A stretch of 64,000 nt of DNA, taken from NCBI RefSeq assembly GCF_001908275.1, contig NZ_CP018620.1, positions 1,736,001-1,800,000 of the forward strand, given 5' to 3'. The DNA comes from Paenibacillus xylanexedens (GTDB lineage Bacteria > Bacillota > Bacilli > Paenibacillales > Paenibacillaceae). Below the pieces are notes generated by a model that saw only the letters and a list, made by a program, of their open reading frames with translations, was not told the DNA's origin and made no database searches. Both the position numbers and the translations under genes were made by a program. Positions 1 to 7,995 of this stretch are shown here, one piece after another; position 1 is the first letter of the stretch, and every line of letters begins with the position of its first letter.

Positions 1-1
1 A

Positions 2-1060
2 GACAAATTGATATTTTCCTCCAACACGGAGATTGATCCTGCCATTAATGAAGAGTTGTTAACTCAATTCGTGCCATCAAAAATACCCATCACCACCATC
101 CATTTTGCGGATCAGGATGCCCAGATATACTTGGTTAGCTTTTATGAGTATCAATATTACAACCTCATTCTGATTATTGGTGTTTTCATAGCGGCCATTG
201 TGTTCATTGTTTCCTTTCTACTGATGATTAATAAGAAAACATCTTATATTGGCGTGCTTGAACAAGAGATCAAAATACTCGAAGGTGGAAATTTGGATTA
301 TTCGATTACGATATCGGGAAAGGATGAACTGTCATCTCTGGCCCAGAGTATTGATGAGATGAGAAAATCATTTGTGGAGCGGCTGGACAGCGAGGAGAGG
401 GTCAGGATGGCCAACCGTGAATTGATCACGGCGATTTCCCATGATTTGCGAACGCCACTCACGATTCTATTAGGATATATGGATATCATAGAGCTTAACA
501 AATATAAGACACATGAGGATCTGTTGCAGTATATTCATAATAGCCGGGAGAAGGCCTATCAGATCAAAGTGTTGTCGGACAAACTATTCGAATATTTTAC
601 GGTATCCTCGGCCGCTGAAGAAGAGGAAGTAGAATTTGAAGTGTATGAGGGCAGAGCGCTTATCGATCAACTCATAGATGAGCAATTAGTGGTTTTGGAC
701 GATATAGACGTGCAGGTTCAGACAGATGCACATCATGAGGAGTTTTTGCTGGAAATCAATCTGGTCGCCATGCGTCGCGTAATGGATAATATATTTTCAA
801 ATATTCGAAAATACGCCGATCCAGGGCATCCCGTTCATATCCAGATTTCTTTGAGGCAACAATGGGTTATTCTTGAGGTGGAGAATAAGATTAAACGTGT
901 TGGCAAAAAGAATGATAGCAACGAAATTGGGCTCGTTAGTTGTCAGAAAATGATTCAGCAGCACAACGGGACGTTGACGGTGTCGCAGGAAAAGGATATC
1001 TTTTCACTACAGATTAAGCTACCTGTCATCTTCAACAAGCCAACTCAGACTCATATTTAA
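2..1060 (+). CDS. Sensor histidine kinase, 3' part only
   Basis: Membrane sensor kinase of a two-component system, cut by the left window edge. The frame is open to base 2. A TTG at 8 is in frame but has no visible ribosome binding site, and the fragment begins inside an extracytoplasmic loop, so the first membrane segment and the true start lie outside. Numbered from that TTG, one membrane helix spans about 51-76, a HAMP-like linker follows to about 125, and the H-box ISHDLRTPL puts the phospho-accepting His near 145. An N-box (DNIFSNIRKYA) and a reduced G-box (EIGLVSCQKM) complete the ATPase domain. The partner regulator is not downstream and is probably upstream of the window. Confidence 0.88.
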   Translation, partial: DKLIFSSNTEIDPAINEELLTQFVPSKIPITTIHFADQDAQIYLVSFYEYQYYNLILIIGVFIAAIVFIVSFLLMINKKTSYIGVLEQEIKILEGGNLDYSITISGKDELSSLAQSIDEMRKSFVERLDSEERVRMANRELITAISHDLRTPLTILLGYMDIIELNKYKTHEDLLQYIHNSREKAYQIKVLSDKLFEYFTVSSAAEEEEVEFEVYEGRALIDQLIDEQLVVLDDIDVQVQTDAHHEEFLLEINLVAMRRVMDNIFSNIRKYADPGHPVHIQISLRQQWVILEVENKIKRVGKKNDSNEIGLVSCQKMIQQHNGTLTVSQEKDIFSLQIKLPVIFNKPTQTHI

Positions 1061-1079
1061 TGGAAGGGAGAGAGACGTT

Positions 1080-1106
1080 ATGATTATTGCGTGCAACAAA
1101 AAATGA
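1080..1106 (+). other. 8-codon ORF stub behind a strong ribosome binding site
   Basis: An ATG with a good purine-rich ribosome binding site (GGAAGGGAGAGAGAC) starts 19 bases after the kinase stop codon but reaches TGA after only eight codons (MIIACNKK). It may be the remnant of a gene that once followed the kinase, or chance. No function is claimed. Confidence 0.25.
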
Positions 1107-1135
1107 ACATCGCTCTACCATTCACACTATACAAA

Positions 1136-1161
1136 AAGAGCCATGCGACAGCATGGCTCTT
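1136..1161 (-). terminator. Rho-independent terminator of the carboxylesterase gene
   Basis: A perfect 11-bp stem (AAGAGCCATGC / GCATGGCTCTT) with a GACA loop. On the minus strand it is followed by a T-rich stretch (TTTTTGT), which fits termination of the gene ending at 1193. The plus-strand side lacks a T run. Confidence 0.75.
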
Positions 1162-1192
1162 ACATATATCGCGAGAGGGCAAGCCTCATGTT

Positions 1193-2728
1193 TTAAACAA
1201 CAGGTGTATTCTGTTTCTTGAAATATTGTTCAATTAGAAACGCGAGCATCGGTCCGGGCTCAGTCTTCTGTAATTGAGCCTGATCGCCAAATTCCATGAG
1301 ATACGGTTGTTCCGTAGTACAAGGAGTCCAATGAGGCATCAGCTTTCCAGTGGAGTCCGAACCGTTTGGATCACCTGTAGCAATAAAGTTGGATAAATAA
1401 TTACACATCTGGCGAGCCAGATCATAATGCTTGCCTGTGAAAGGCCGCCAGCATTTGGCGAGTGTTTCGAAGAAAAACCACAGATCAACGGAGTGAAAAG
1501 TGCCTGGCTGGTCCCAGCCCGGAATCTCGGCGTCGAAGTTATAATAGTAGAGAGGCGTTTCAGACGGATGACCGCTGTTCGCGCGGATGGCGAGCAGAAT
1601 GGCATGTTGGATCATGCGGACCGATGCTTGTTGCAGAGCATGTTCGAATTGGCCGGTATCAGCCTCACATAGCTGCAAAAAGGCAGGAGCATCCTCGCCA
1701 AATAGCTCCACAGCCATCTGCTTCAGTTCTTCCAGATTGGCTGCGGCGGGACGGGTCCAAAATTCGGAAGACGTATGCCCCAGCATTACGGGGATCGCTT
1801 CGCGCTCCTGCTGAACAAAACGAGTAAACGGATCGCCTGCGCAGAATTGTTCGTCGATGACGGTTCCCCAGAAGCTTTTGTATTCGAGTGCTTTGTCACG
1901 GAGATATTCAGCATCCAGTTGTCTCGCCTCAGCCAGGGAAGATACGCCCAGGAAGCTGAAAAATTCAACCCCTGCTTGCTCTGCATCTCGCAGTGTGGAA
2001 CGGACAGAAGGCACGCGGACCTTCGGGTACAACTCGGTAGCTATACCACTCATGATGACGGCTCGCTGGAACAAGCCTTTATTTTGCGGAGAGGTCATCT
2101 GGCTGAGTACACTTCCTCCGCCTGCCGACTGTCCGCCGATGGTGATCTGGTCTGGATCACCGCCAAAGGCGGCAATGTTGCGTTTGACCCACTGGGTACC
2201 TGCTTGCTGATCAAGATGACCAAAGTTGGCGGGTGCATGGGGGGATTCGGCACTAATCTCAGGATGGCACAGGAAACCGAAGGCATTCAGCCGATAATTA
2301 ATCGTCACAACGACAATACCTCTACGAGCGATTCGTTCGCCATCAAATTCCATTTCGGCCGTATGGCCGACTTGTAGGCCCCCGCCAAAATACCAGACAA
2401 AAACAGGCAGCTTCTCGTCCGTGCGTTTGGCTGGTGTCCAGACATTCAGATACAGACAATCCTCGTTCATAGGCAGGTCGGGATCAACGGCCCATTCACG
2501 GGTATAGATATTGTTATCATCGATGACTGTTGGGGCTTGCATGGAGATGGGGGCAAAATCAAAAGCTTGCAGTACACCTTCCCAGTTCGACTGCGGCTGC
2601 GGAGCTCGCCAGCGGTTCTCACCTACAGGAGGTGCGGCAAAAGGAATTCCCTTGAAGCTGGTAATCCGCGGGTCCGCTGCGGGCAGTCCTTGCACTTGTC
2701 CATGTTCTACCGTAACCATTCTAAGCAT
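1193..2728 (-). CDS. Type-B carboxylesterase (para-nitrobenzyl esterase type)
   Basis: Serine hydrolase of the alpha/beta-hydrolase fold, 511 residues, the usual length for bacterial type-B carboxylesterases. Visible marks are the family signature EDCLYLNVW (about 89-97), a glycine-rich oxyanion segment (FGGGLQVG, about 114-121), and the nucleophile elbow GGQSAGGGS with Ser near 201. A later FHSVDLWFFFE segment probably carries the catalytic His. No signal peptide is seen, so the enzyme is probably cytosolic. The ATG at 2728 is preceded on its strand by GAGGAGA at good spacing. It is divergent from an AraC regulator 82 bases away, with a cre-like site between them, so sugar-responsive control is plausible. 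The natural ester substrate cannot be read from the sequence. Confidence 0.9.
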   Translation of the reverse strand: MLRMVTVEHGQVQGLPAADPRITSFKGIPFAAPPVGENRWRAPQPQSNWEGVLQAFDFAPISMQAPTVIDDNNIYTREWAVDPDLPMNEDCLYLNVWTPAKRTDEKLPVFVWYFGGGLQVGHTAEMEFDGERIARRGIVVVTINYRLNAFGFLCHPEISAESPHAPANFGHLDQQAGTQWVKRNIAAFGGDPDQITIGGQSAGGGSVLSQMTSPQNKGLFQRAVIMSGIATELYPKVRVPSVRSTLRDAEQAGVEFFSFLGVSSLAEARQLDAEYLRDKALEYKSFWGTVIDEQFCAGDPFTRFVQQEREAIPVMLGHTSSEFWTRPAAANLEELKQMAVELFGEDAPAFLQLCEADTGQFEHALQQASVRMIQHAILLAIRANSGHPSETPLYYYNFDAEIPGWDQPGTFHSVDLWFFFETLAKCWRPFTGKHYDLARQMCNYLSNFIATGDPNGSDSTGKLMPHWTPCTTEQPYLMEFGDQAQLQKTEPGPMLAFLIEQYFKKQNTPVV

Positions 2729-2755
2729 ACAACAATCTCCTCTCTGGATTTAGCT

Positions 2756-2768
2756 TGTAAGCGTTACC
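2756..2768. promoter_or_regulatory. cre-like catabolite control site
   Basis: TGTAAGCGTTACC matches the CcpA consensus TGWAARCGYTWNCW at the 13 positions shown. It lies in the short gap between the divergent esterase and AraC genes, where bound CcpA could affect both. Prediction from pattern only. Confidence 0.5.
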
Positions 2769-2809
2769 GAACATCTGATCAACGTGGCATTAGAAAGGGG
2801 GAATCAAGG

Positions 2810-3619
2810 TTGAATCCGATTTGGCATGAGAGCAGTAGAGCCAGTAATTTGTATTTTATCAGCGGTGGTCACAAGCCGGCCAACGCTCACCAATGGGGGC
2901 CAGGCGTGCGTGACGTTTATGCGCTGCACTATATTATCCGCGGTCAAGGGACGCTGGAGACGGGCGGCCGCGTTTTTCGGCTAGTTACGGGGGAAAGCTT
3001 TATCATATTTCCGCAAAAGGAGATTTACTATTATCCAGACCCGCAAGATCCATGGGAGTACGTCTGGGTGGAGTTTAGCGGTGAGGATGCCGGGCGGTTG
3101 CTGGGGCTGACGCAGCTTTCAGAGGTACAACCCGTGGTGTCGGTCTCGCCGGAGACACTGCAGCCTTTTTTCCATCTTGCCTGGAACGCGGGTGCATCAT
3201 CCTATGAATTACTGCGGGCGGATGCCCGTTTGCGTCTGCTGCTTTCCTACTATATGGAACATTATCCGAGCGAGCCGCAGGTTGACGCCAAGGATTATGT
3301 CTGGCTGGCGAGAAAGTACATCGAGCAGAACTACTGGAAGCCGACATTGACCGTCACGGAGATCGTAAAGGCAGTTAATCTGGAGCGCAGTTATTTGTTT
3401 CGTCTGTTTAAGGCAACAACCGGCAAGTCTGTTTTGGAGTATATTACATCCTGCCGAATCGGGCGCGCCTGTGAACTGTTGAAAACGTCGGGCCTACCGA
3501 TTCAATCGGTAGCCTATTCTGTCGGTTACAATGATCCGTTATATTTTTCCAAAGTATTCAAGAAAGCAACTTCACACACGCCAACATCTTACATGATGCT
3601 GCATCGGACGAAGGCATAA
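2810..3619 (+). CDS. AraC-family transcriptional regulator
   Basis: Sugar-type AraC regulator of 269 residues with an N-terminal cupin ligand-binding domain (about 1-150, LETGGRVFRLVTGESFIIFP region) and two C-terminal helix-turn-helix motifs. The second carries the conserved IQSVAYSVGYNDPLYFSKVFKK signature, of which the first part is SVAYSVGYNDPLYFSK. The frame is open far upstream, but the TTG at 2810 is preferred. It has an AAAGGGGG ribosome binding site 8 bases upstream and starts where homology-like sequence (NPIWHESSRASNLYF) begins; the upstream frame overlaps the divergent esterase gene. It probably regulates the esterase or the galactosidase. Its stop lies two bases from the stop of the convergent zinc-ribbon gene. 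Confidence 0.85.
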   Translation: MNPIWHESSRASNLYFISGGHKPANAHQWGPGVRDVYALHYIIRGQGTLETGGRVFRLVTGESFIIFPQKEIYYYPDPQDPWEYVWVEFSGEDAGRLLGLTQLSEVQPVVSVSPETLQPFFHLAWNAGASSYELLRADARLRLLLSYYMEHYPSEPQVDAKDYVWLARKYIEQNYWKPTLTVTEIVKAVNLERSYLFRLFKATTGKSVLEYITSCRIGRACELLKTSGLPIQSVAYSVGYNDPLYFSKVFKKATSHTPTSYMMLHRTKA

Positions 3620-3621
3620 TG

Positions 3622-3825
3622 TTAACGGAACAGGGCGCAGTTCCCGGACTCTCGAAAATAACGGATCAGCTTCTCAATAGGCTCACGTCCACAGTTCAGC
3701 TTCACTCCTATACAATCAATGCACAGAAATTGCTGGGCAGAGCGCGAGATCAATTTGAGGTAGATGCCCACATCGTCTGAAGAGAGGGGGACCTGACAGG
3801 AGGTGCACAGGCGATGTTGAGCCAT
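3622..3825 (-). CDS. Small zinc-ribbon-like protein
   Basis: A 67-residue protein with two paired-cysteine knuckles (CTSC near 8-11 and CIDC near 35-38), a central LKLISR helix and a CALF-type C terminus. The pattern resembles small uncharacterised Firmicute proteins with a C-x2-C...FLC-x2-C...L.I..F...GC.LF layout. Metal binding is inferred from the cysteines. Its ATG follows the alpha-galactosidase TAG stop directly, with no gap, so translation is probably coupled. Function is unknown. Confidence 0.7.
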   Translation of the reverse strand: MAQHRLCTSCQVPLSSDDVGIYLKLISRSAQQFLCIDCIGVKLNCGREPIEKLIRYFRESGNCALFR

Positions 3826-4989
3826 CTATTTCACCAGTTTGGCCCGAACGACAAGACAATCATGTGCTGCGACAACGGGAGCGAAGCGTTCACGGAATAC
3901 GCCAAGCTCTTGATGTTCCCAGCAGTCATACAGGGACAGGGCATAACCGGCAGCGTAAGGCAGACCCATATCCCAAAATTGCAAAGACAATTCCCGCTGG
4001 CTGTCGCTCAGGTTGAAGAAACCAATAGCTAGATCACCATCTGTGAGTACCTTCACTAGCATAAATACATCGTCTGTATGAAACCATTGCGGTTCTGGTT
4101 TAATGCGGTAAGCTCCGCGCGCTTCTACATCCTGATTGATAGCGATCAGATCAGGATTCAGGAGAATATCTTTTGTGATCTGGTTGGCCTTGCGCACGTC
4201 ACATCCGATCATTAATGGGGACCCCATCATGGACCAGAGTGAGAAGTGGGTTTTATATTCGATGTCGTTGCATCCGCCGATGCTGCCAATATAATCATTA
4301 TTGCTTCCACCGTACATACCAACGATTAGCATATCCATGTCGTTATGGCAGAAGGAGCCGGTGTAGCTTTGTTTGCCCAATTGAGACAGGGCAAGTTCCT
4401 TCACTGAATCCCAATTGTCACGGATATCGCCGGTGGAGCGGTACATATGAGCGCCCGATTCCCGAATCCAATCGTATACATCGTCGGCTCCCCAGTTGCA
4501 GGCGGAGAACAGGATATCGCGTCCGCAGTTTTTGAGCGCAAGGCTCATTCGTTTGTACAGCAACTCTCCTGAGATATGGCGCGGCTTGAAGCAGTAATCA
4601 TACTTCAAATAATCAACGCCCCATTCGGCAAAAAGGGCAGCATCCTGGAATTCATGCTCGAAGCTGCCTGGATACCCGGCACATGTATGTGTACCCACGC
4701 ATGAATACATTCCGAATTTTAGTCCTTTGCTATGGATATAATCGGAAAGCGCTCTCATTCCACTCGGGAATTTCTCCGGGTCAGCCACCAGATTGCCGTT
4801 TGCATCACGTTCCTTCAGGCTCCAGCAATCATCAATGACAATATACTCGTAACCAGCGGCCAGATAACCTTCCGATACAAAAACATCAGCGACATCCCGA
4901 ATTAATTGTTCGTTAATATCCCACGTAAAGGTATTCCACGAATTCCAGCCCAGGGCAGGGGCAAAGCCTAACACTTGATTGTTGCTCAT
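3826..4989 (-). CDS. Alpha-galactosidase, glycoside hydrolase family 27
   Basis: Retaining alpha-galactosidase, 387 residues, releasing terminal alpha-D-galactose from oligosaccharides such as melibiose, raffinose or galactomannan fragments. The N terminus has the GH27 signature LGWNSWNTF (about 13-21) and YIVIDDCW (49-56). The nucleophile is the Asp of YLKYDYC (D131) and the acid/base is the Asp of RSTGDI (D188), aligned with D170 and D231 of human alpha-galactosidase A. No signal peptide is present, so substrates are probably imported oligosaccharides. The ATG at 4989 follows a GAGGAAGGA ribosome binding site. First gene of a two-gene unit with the zinc-ribbon protein. Confidence 0.93.
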   Translation of the reverse strand: MSNNQVLGFAPALGWNSWNTFTWDINEQLIRDVADVFVSEGYLAAGYEYIVIDDCWSLKERDANGNLVADPEKFPSGMRALSDYIHSKGLKFGMYSCVGTHTCAGYPGSFEHEFQDAALFAEWGVDYLKYDYCFKPRHISGELLYKRMSLALKNCGRDILFSACNWGADDVYDWIRESGAHMYRSTGDIRDNWDSVKELALSQLGKQSYTGSFCHNDMDMLIVGMYGGSNNDYIGSIGGCNDIEYKTHFSLWSMMGSPLMIGCDVRKANQITKDILLNPDLIAINQDVEARGAYRIKPEPQWFHTDDVFMLVKVLTDGDLAIGFFNLSDSQRELSLQFWDMGLPYAAGYALSLYDCWEHQELGVFRERFAPVVAAHDCLVVRAKLVK

Positions 4990-5258
4990 GCTCTCGCATC
5001 CTTCCTCATCTCGGTTTTGTTAACAACACTAAACTGAACATAAACGATGAGCGACGTATCCTGCCATAGCTTAACGTTGCTTGGACATGGACATATGTTG
5101 CTCTGCTTGTGCTGGGGGTATTAGCTCTTCTAATCAGGCTCTCGGCAGGTATCAGAAGTTGCCGGTAGAAGCATAAGAAAGGAAAAATGTCTGTCTGCAA
5201 AGAAGTTATATCTATCTTTTCAGGGATCTGTGCGAAACAATGGATAAGGAGTGAGTCA

Positions 5259-6074
5259 ATGATTCATCTAAGCAATTTCAAGTTGTCTTCGCAAATTTCC
5301 GGCAACCCCAATATATATCCTGATCATGTATTCAAACATATCTCAGGAGAAGTCCTTATTTTTGATCGAGTCACTGTGCTCTATGGCAGCAACGGCTCTG
5401 GCAAATCCACCCTGCTGAACGTGATCGCCAACAAGTTGGGAATCACAGGTTCTGAACGAATGACAACGTATGGAAATAGCGCCTATGTGCAGCGTTTTCT
5501 GGATAAGAGCAGTTATGAGCTTGGGCGTGACGAACAGGAGCATGTCATCCGGCAACTGCCAGAAGGGAGCCGATACATCAAGTCAGAGGACATTTTATAT
5601 GAGATCAAGAAAATTCAGCAAGCAAATGTGCTCCGCGAAGGACTGTTGTATGAACAGTCTCAACAAGGAATGAGCAAGGCCGAGACAGAAGAGTTAGCGC
5701 ATTCCTATGCATTCAAGAAAAAGTTGGATAACATTCAGTTTTCTCAGGAAAAATACTCCAATGGAGAAACCTCCATGCAGTTTTTCGAAGAGTACCTGCT
5801 TCCGGGCCAATTGTATTTATTGGATGAACCGGAAACATCGCTTTCTCCTGTTAACCAAATCAGGCTGGCGGAGCAAATCAATGAGTTGGCACGATATTTT
5901 GACAGTCAATTTATCATTTCGACGCACTCGCCCTTTGTTCTGGGGACGCTCCATGCTAAAATTTACAATCTCGACAGGACGATTTTGCAAACGGCAGAGT
6001 GGTTTGAACTGGACAATGTACGTTTTTTCTACCATTTTTTTGACAAACATAAGCGTCTGTTCGATCAGGAATGA
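5259..6074 (+). CDS. Stand-alone AAA/ABC-type ATPase
   Basis: Soluble ATPase of 271 residues with Walker A GSNGSGKST, an ABC-like signature YSNGETSMQF, Walker B LYLLDEPETS and a switch His in ISTHSPF. The spacing fits the COG3910-like single-domain ATPases rather than a transporter subunit, and no permease is adjacent. The ATG at 5259 has AAGGAGTG upstream; the open frame from 5187 is probably untranslated. The next gene, an AlkD-like protein, begins 31 bases after the stop, so the two are probably co-transcribed. A DNA-related role is suggested only by that neighbour. Confidence 0.8.
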   Translation: MIHLSNFKLSSQISGNPNIYPDHVFKHISGEVLIFDRVTVLYGSNGSGKSTLLNVIANKLGITGSERMTTYGNSAYVQRFLDKSSYELGRDEQEHVIRQLPEGSRYIKSEDILYEIKKIQQANVLREGLLYEQSQQGMSKAETEELAHSYAFKKKLDNIQFSQEKYSNGETSMQFFEEYLLPGQLYLLDEPETSLSPVNQIRLAEQINELARYFDSQFIISTHSPFVLGTLHAKIYNLDRTILQTAEWFELDNVRFFYHFFDKHKRLFDQE

Positions 6075-6105
6075 AAATAATTTATAGGATTGGGAGTGTT
6101 GCCAA

Positions 6106-6813
6106 ATGAATCTAGATGAAGTAATGCAAGAGCTAGAAGCGCTGGGCAAAGAACGAACGAAAAAAATCTATATCTCCAATGGTGCACATGAACCGCTATT
6201 CGGCGTGGCAACTGGTGCGATGAAACCGATGGCGAAGCGGATCAAAAAGGATCAATCTTTGGCAGAGCAACTATATGCAACGGGGAATTATGATGCGATG
6301 TACTTTGCGGGCGTGATTGCCGATCCTCAAGCGATGACGAAAGCTGATTTTGACCGTTGGATCGATGCTGCTTATTTTTACATGATCTCTGACTTCATCG
6401 TTGCCGTCACGTTGGCGGAGACGGATATTGCTCAAGCAGTTTCGGATAAGTGGATCGCGAGCGGAGATGAACTGAAAATGTCAGCAGGATGGAGCTGTTA
6501 CTGTTGGTTGCTCGGTAGTCGAAAGGATGCTGAATTTTCGAAGAATAAACTGATGGAGATGCTGGAACAGGTGAAAAAGACGATTCACGAATCTCCGGAA
6601 CGAACGAAATATTCGATGAACAACTTCCTGTATACCGTTGCAACATCCTATCAACCGTTGCACGATCAGGCAGTGGAGATAGCCAAGGCTGTGGGACCTG
6701 TCGAAGTGAACAAGGACATGCCCAAGAGCAAGCTGCTGAATGCCTCTGAGAATATCCAAAAGGCAGTGGATAAAGGGCGGACGGGTTTCAAGCGTAAATA
6801 TGTAAGATGCTGA
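6106..6813 (+). CDS. DNA alkylation repair (AlkD-like) protein
   Basis: A 235-residue, all-helical HEAT-repeat-like protein resembling the AlkC/AlkD superfamily of DNA glycosylases that remove N3/N7-alkylated purines. Characteristic stretches are GVATGAMKPMAKRIKKD (about 33-49), YFAGVIADP and the aromatic-rich YFYMISDFIVA. The C-terminal tail has the KGRTGFKRKYVRC basic run. Several Firmicute paralogues of this family have no shown glycosylase activity, so the repair role is a family inference. It probably forms an operon with the preceding ATPase. No terminator is visible after it. Confidence 0.75.
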   Translation: MNLDEVMQELEALGKERTKKIYISNGAHEPLFGVATGAMKPMAKRIKKDQSLAEQLYATGNYDAMYFAGVIADPQAMTKADFDRWIDAAYFYMISDFIVAVTLAETDIAQAVSDKWIASGDELKMSAGWSCYCWLLGSRKDAEFSKNKLMEMLEQVKKTIHESPERTKYSMNNFLYTVATSYQPLHDQAVEIAKAVGPVEVNKDMPKSKLLNASENIQKAVDKGRTGFKRKYVRC

Positions 6814-6866
6814 AATTTTCGCCATATCATCAGTTTTAACATACGGAACATATGGTTATCTTGGGA

Positions 6867-6894
6867 TTGAAATCCACAATCTCCATGTTATAAT
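6867..6894 (+). promoter_or_regulatory. Sigma-A promoter of the antitoxin RNA
   Basis: TTGAAA (6867-6872), a 16-base spacer, then TATAAT (6889-6894). Transcription should begin near 6901 and read toward the toxin gene, with no open reading frame of note downstream. Confidence 0.65.
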
Positions 6895-6900
6895 GAGGAC

Positions 6901-7045
6901 AGAAACAGCTTATAATGCAAAGAGAGCCGTGCGCTAACACGACTCTCTGATGCAATAGCCGCTTTTAAGGGCGGTGGGCTTAACAAGCAGGGTACCGACT
7001 AAATAGACCGCATCCCTTAGCCAGAGGGCGGTCTATTTGTCTTTA
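6901..7045 (+). ncRNA. Putative RatA-like antisense RNA antitoxin
   Basis: Predicted RNA from the promoter above to the hairpin ending at 7038. It contains a hairpin at 6921-6948 (AGAGAG...CTCTCT) and a GC-rich element near 6957-6985, and lacks coding potential. Its 3' end is complementary to the last part of the toxin mRNA, the convergent tail-to-tail layout known for txpA/RatA in Bacillus subtilis. Exact ends are estimates. Confidence 0.6.
7001..7038. terminator. Bidirectional hairpin terminator shared by toxin and antitoxin RNAs
   Basis: An 11-bp perfect stem, AAATAGACCGC (7001-7011) and GCGGTCTATTT (7028-7038), around a 16-base loop. T-rich sequence follows on the plus strand. The stem overlaps the stop codon of the toxin, as in other compact type I modules. 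Confidence 0.7.
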
Positions 7046-7113
7046 TTGGACAGCAGCGCTACAATCAGCAAACCGAAGGTAAGCATTAGCATAATCGCTT
7101 CAAATACTGTCAA
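7033..7113 (-). CDS. Type I toxin, holin-like small membrane peptide
   Basis: A 26-residue peptide too short for routine gene calling. It begins TVFEAIMLMLTFGLLIVALL after a TTG start and ends SNKDK. This is the layout of the putative holin-like toxin family (BsrG/TxpA relatives): a short polar start with FEA, a single membrane helix of about 17 residues and a charged tail. The TTG at 7113 follows a strong GGGAGGTGAT ribosome binding site. An ATG at 7120 opens only a six-codon frame. Toxicity by membrane damage is known for relatives and inferred here. It is convergent with the antisense RNA that should silence it. Confidence 0.78.
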   Translation of the reverse strand: MTVFEAIMLMLTFGLLIVALLSNKDK

Positions 7114-7120
7114 AAGGCAT

Positions 7121-7140
7121 CACCTCCCTTCCGGGAGATT
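7121..7140 (-). promoter_or_regulatory. Hairpin sequestering the toxin ribosome binding site
   Basis: On the minus strand ATCTCCC pairs with GGGAGGT across a GGAA-type loop, so the Shine-Dalgarno sequence of the toxin lies inside a stem with one G-T pair. Such occlusion of the full-length transcript is typical of type I toxin mRNAs. Confidence 0.6.
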
Positions 7141-7177
7141 AGCCGACCGCCCATATAAGCCTTTCCATTGCTCTGTG

Positions 7178-7186
7178 AGTATACCA
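7178..7186 (-). promoter_or_regulatory. Extended -10 promoter of the toxin mRNA
   Basis: On the minus strand the sequence TGGTATACT gives an extended -10 element. The -35 region is weak. A start near 7171 would give a leader of roughly 58 bases and an mRNA of about 170 bases. Confidence 0.5.
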
Positions 7187-7324
7187 TATTTTTCTTGGAG
7201 CTAATAGATGAACAATAATTCGTTTTTATAAAAGTTTGGGAATGTTAATGACCTCGTACTTTATATGCGATAAGAGCGTTACGGTGGCTAGTATGGAATT
7301 TATTAAGTTGTAAACAGATAAGAG

Positions 7325-7351
7325 AAAACACGCCATTTATAGGCGTGTTTT
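7325..7351. terminator. Bidirectional rho-independent terminator
   Basis: Perfect 10-bp stem AAAACACGCC / GGCGTGTTTT with a 7-base loop, followed by a T run on the plus strand and by TTTTCTCTT on the minus strand. It closes the tetR gene, which ends at 7392 on the minus strand. Confidence 0.8.
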
Positions 7352-7391
7352 TTTTTGATAGGTAGATAATCAGCATATAGCAACATCAAGG

Positions 7392-7967
7392 CTACATATC
7401 GTTCCTTTTAACCATTTCTTTGGCTTGCTGCCTGCCCGCTGAGAGAAAGCTGTCGCTAAGCTCAGGATCACTAACAGAGCGTGCAAGTACAAGCGAGCCA
7501 ACCATTGTACTGAACAGTGCACGACCTCTCGACACATCAATCTCAGCCAGATTGGAGATAAAAGCGATCATCCGCTCCAATTCATGGGTGAACACCTGCC
7601 GAACCTCTTCGGACGAACGGGATATTTCGCTGGAAAGGGCGGGGAAAATACAGCTCATTTCCGTTTGGTCGCGGTGATACGGACTCAAATAATAATCGAT
7701 TACTTTATTAATTTTGGAATTCTGCTCTTCCTGATCAGCCACGTTCTGTAGAAGTGTAATGGTATCACTAATGGCATATTCACAGGCTTCGGCAACCAAT
7801 TGTTCCTTGTTGTCAAAGTGTGAATAGAACCCTCCGTGAGTTAATCCAGCTCCCTTCATAATAAACGGGACACTCACCTCCTGGATACCATTGGTGCGAA
7901 AAGCTCGAGCCGCACTCTCAACAATCTTACCTCGTACTTTTATTTTATGTCCTTTGGGATAGGGCAT
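7392..7967 (-). CDS. TetR/AcrR-family repressor
   Basis: One-component repressor of 191 residues. The N-terminal helix-turn-helix is clear: IVESAARAFRTNG, then the turn GGFYSHFDNKEQL near 44-57. The C-terminal ligand domain resembles TetR_C of the YxaF/LmrA-like group. ATG 7967 (MPYPKGHK) is chosen over GTG 7973 because GGAG lies 9 bases upstream of the ATG but only 3 from the GTG. It is divergent from the lipoamide-dehydrogenase/efflux operon and probably represses it and itself, since related palindromes overlap both promoters. A 194-bp palindromic element separates its promoter from its start codon. Confidence 0.88.
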   Translation of the reverse strand: MPYPKGHKIKVRGKIVESAARAFRTNGIQEVSVPFIMKGAGLTHGGFYSHFDNKEQLVAEACEYAISDTITLLQNVADQEEQNSKINKVIDYYLSPYHRDQTEMSCIFPALSSEISRSSEEVRQVFTHELERMIAFISNLAEIDVSRGRALFSTMVGSLVLARSVSDPELSDSFLSAGRQQAKEMVKRNDM

Positions 7968-7995
7968 GATCACTCACTCCATAATTTCATCATTC

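Noticed and set aside
1775..2377. 200-codon plus-strand frame inside the esterase gene
   Set aside because: It is the complement of a well-supported type-B carboxylesterase and shows no initiation site or family motif.
2537..2809. N-terminal extension of the AraC regulator from ATG 2537
   Set aside because: It overlaps the divergent esterase coding region and its promoter; TTG 2810 has the proper ribosome binding site and family-like start.
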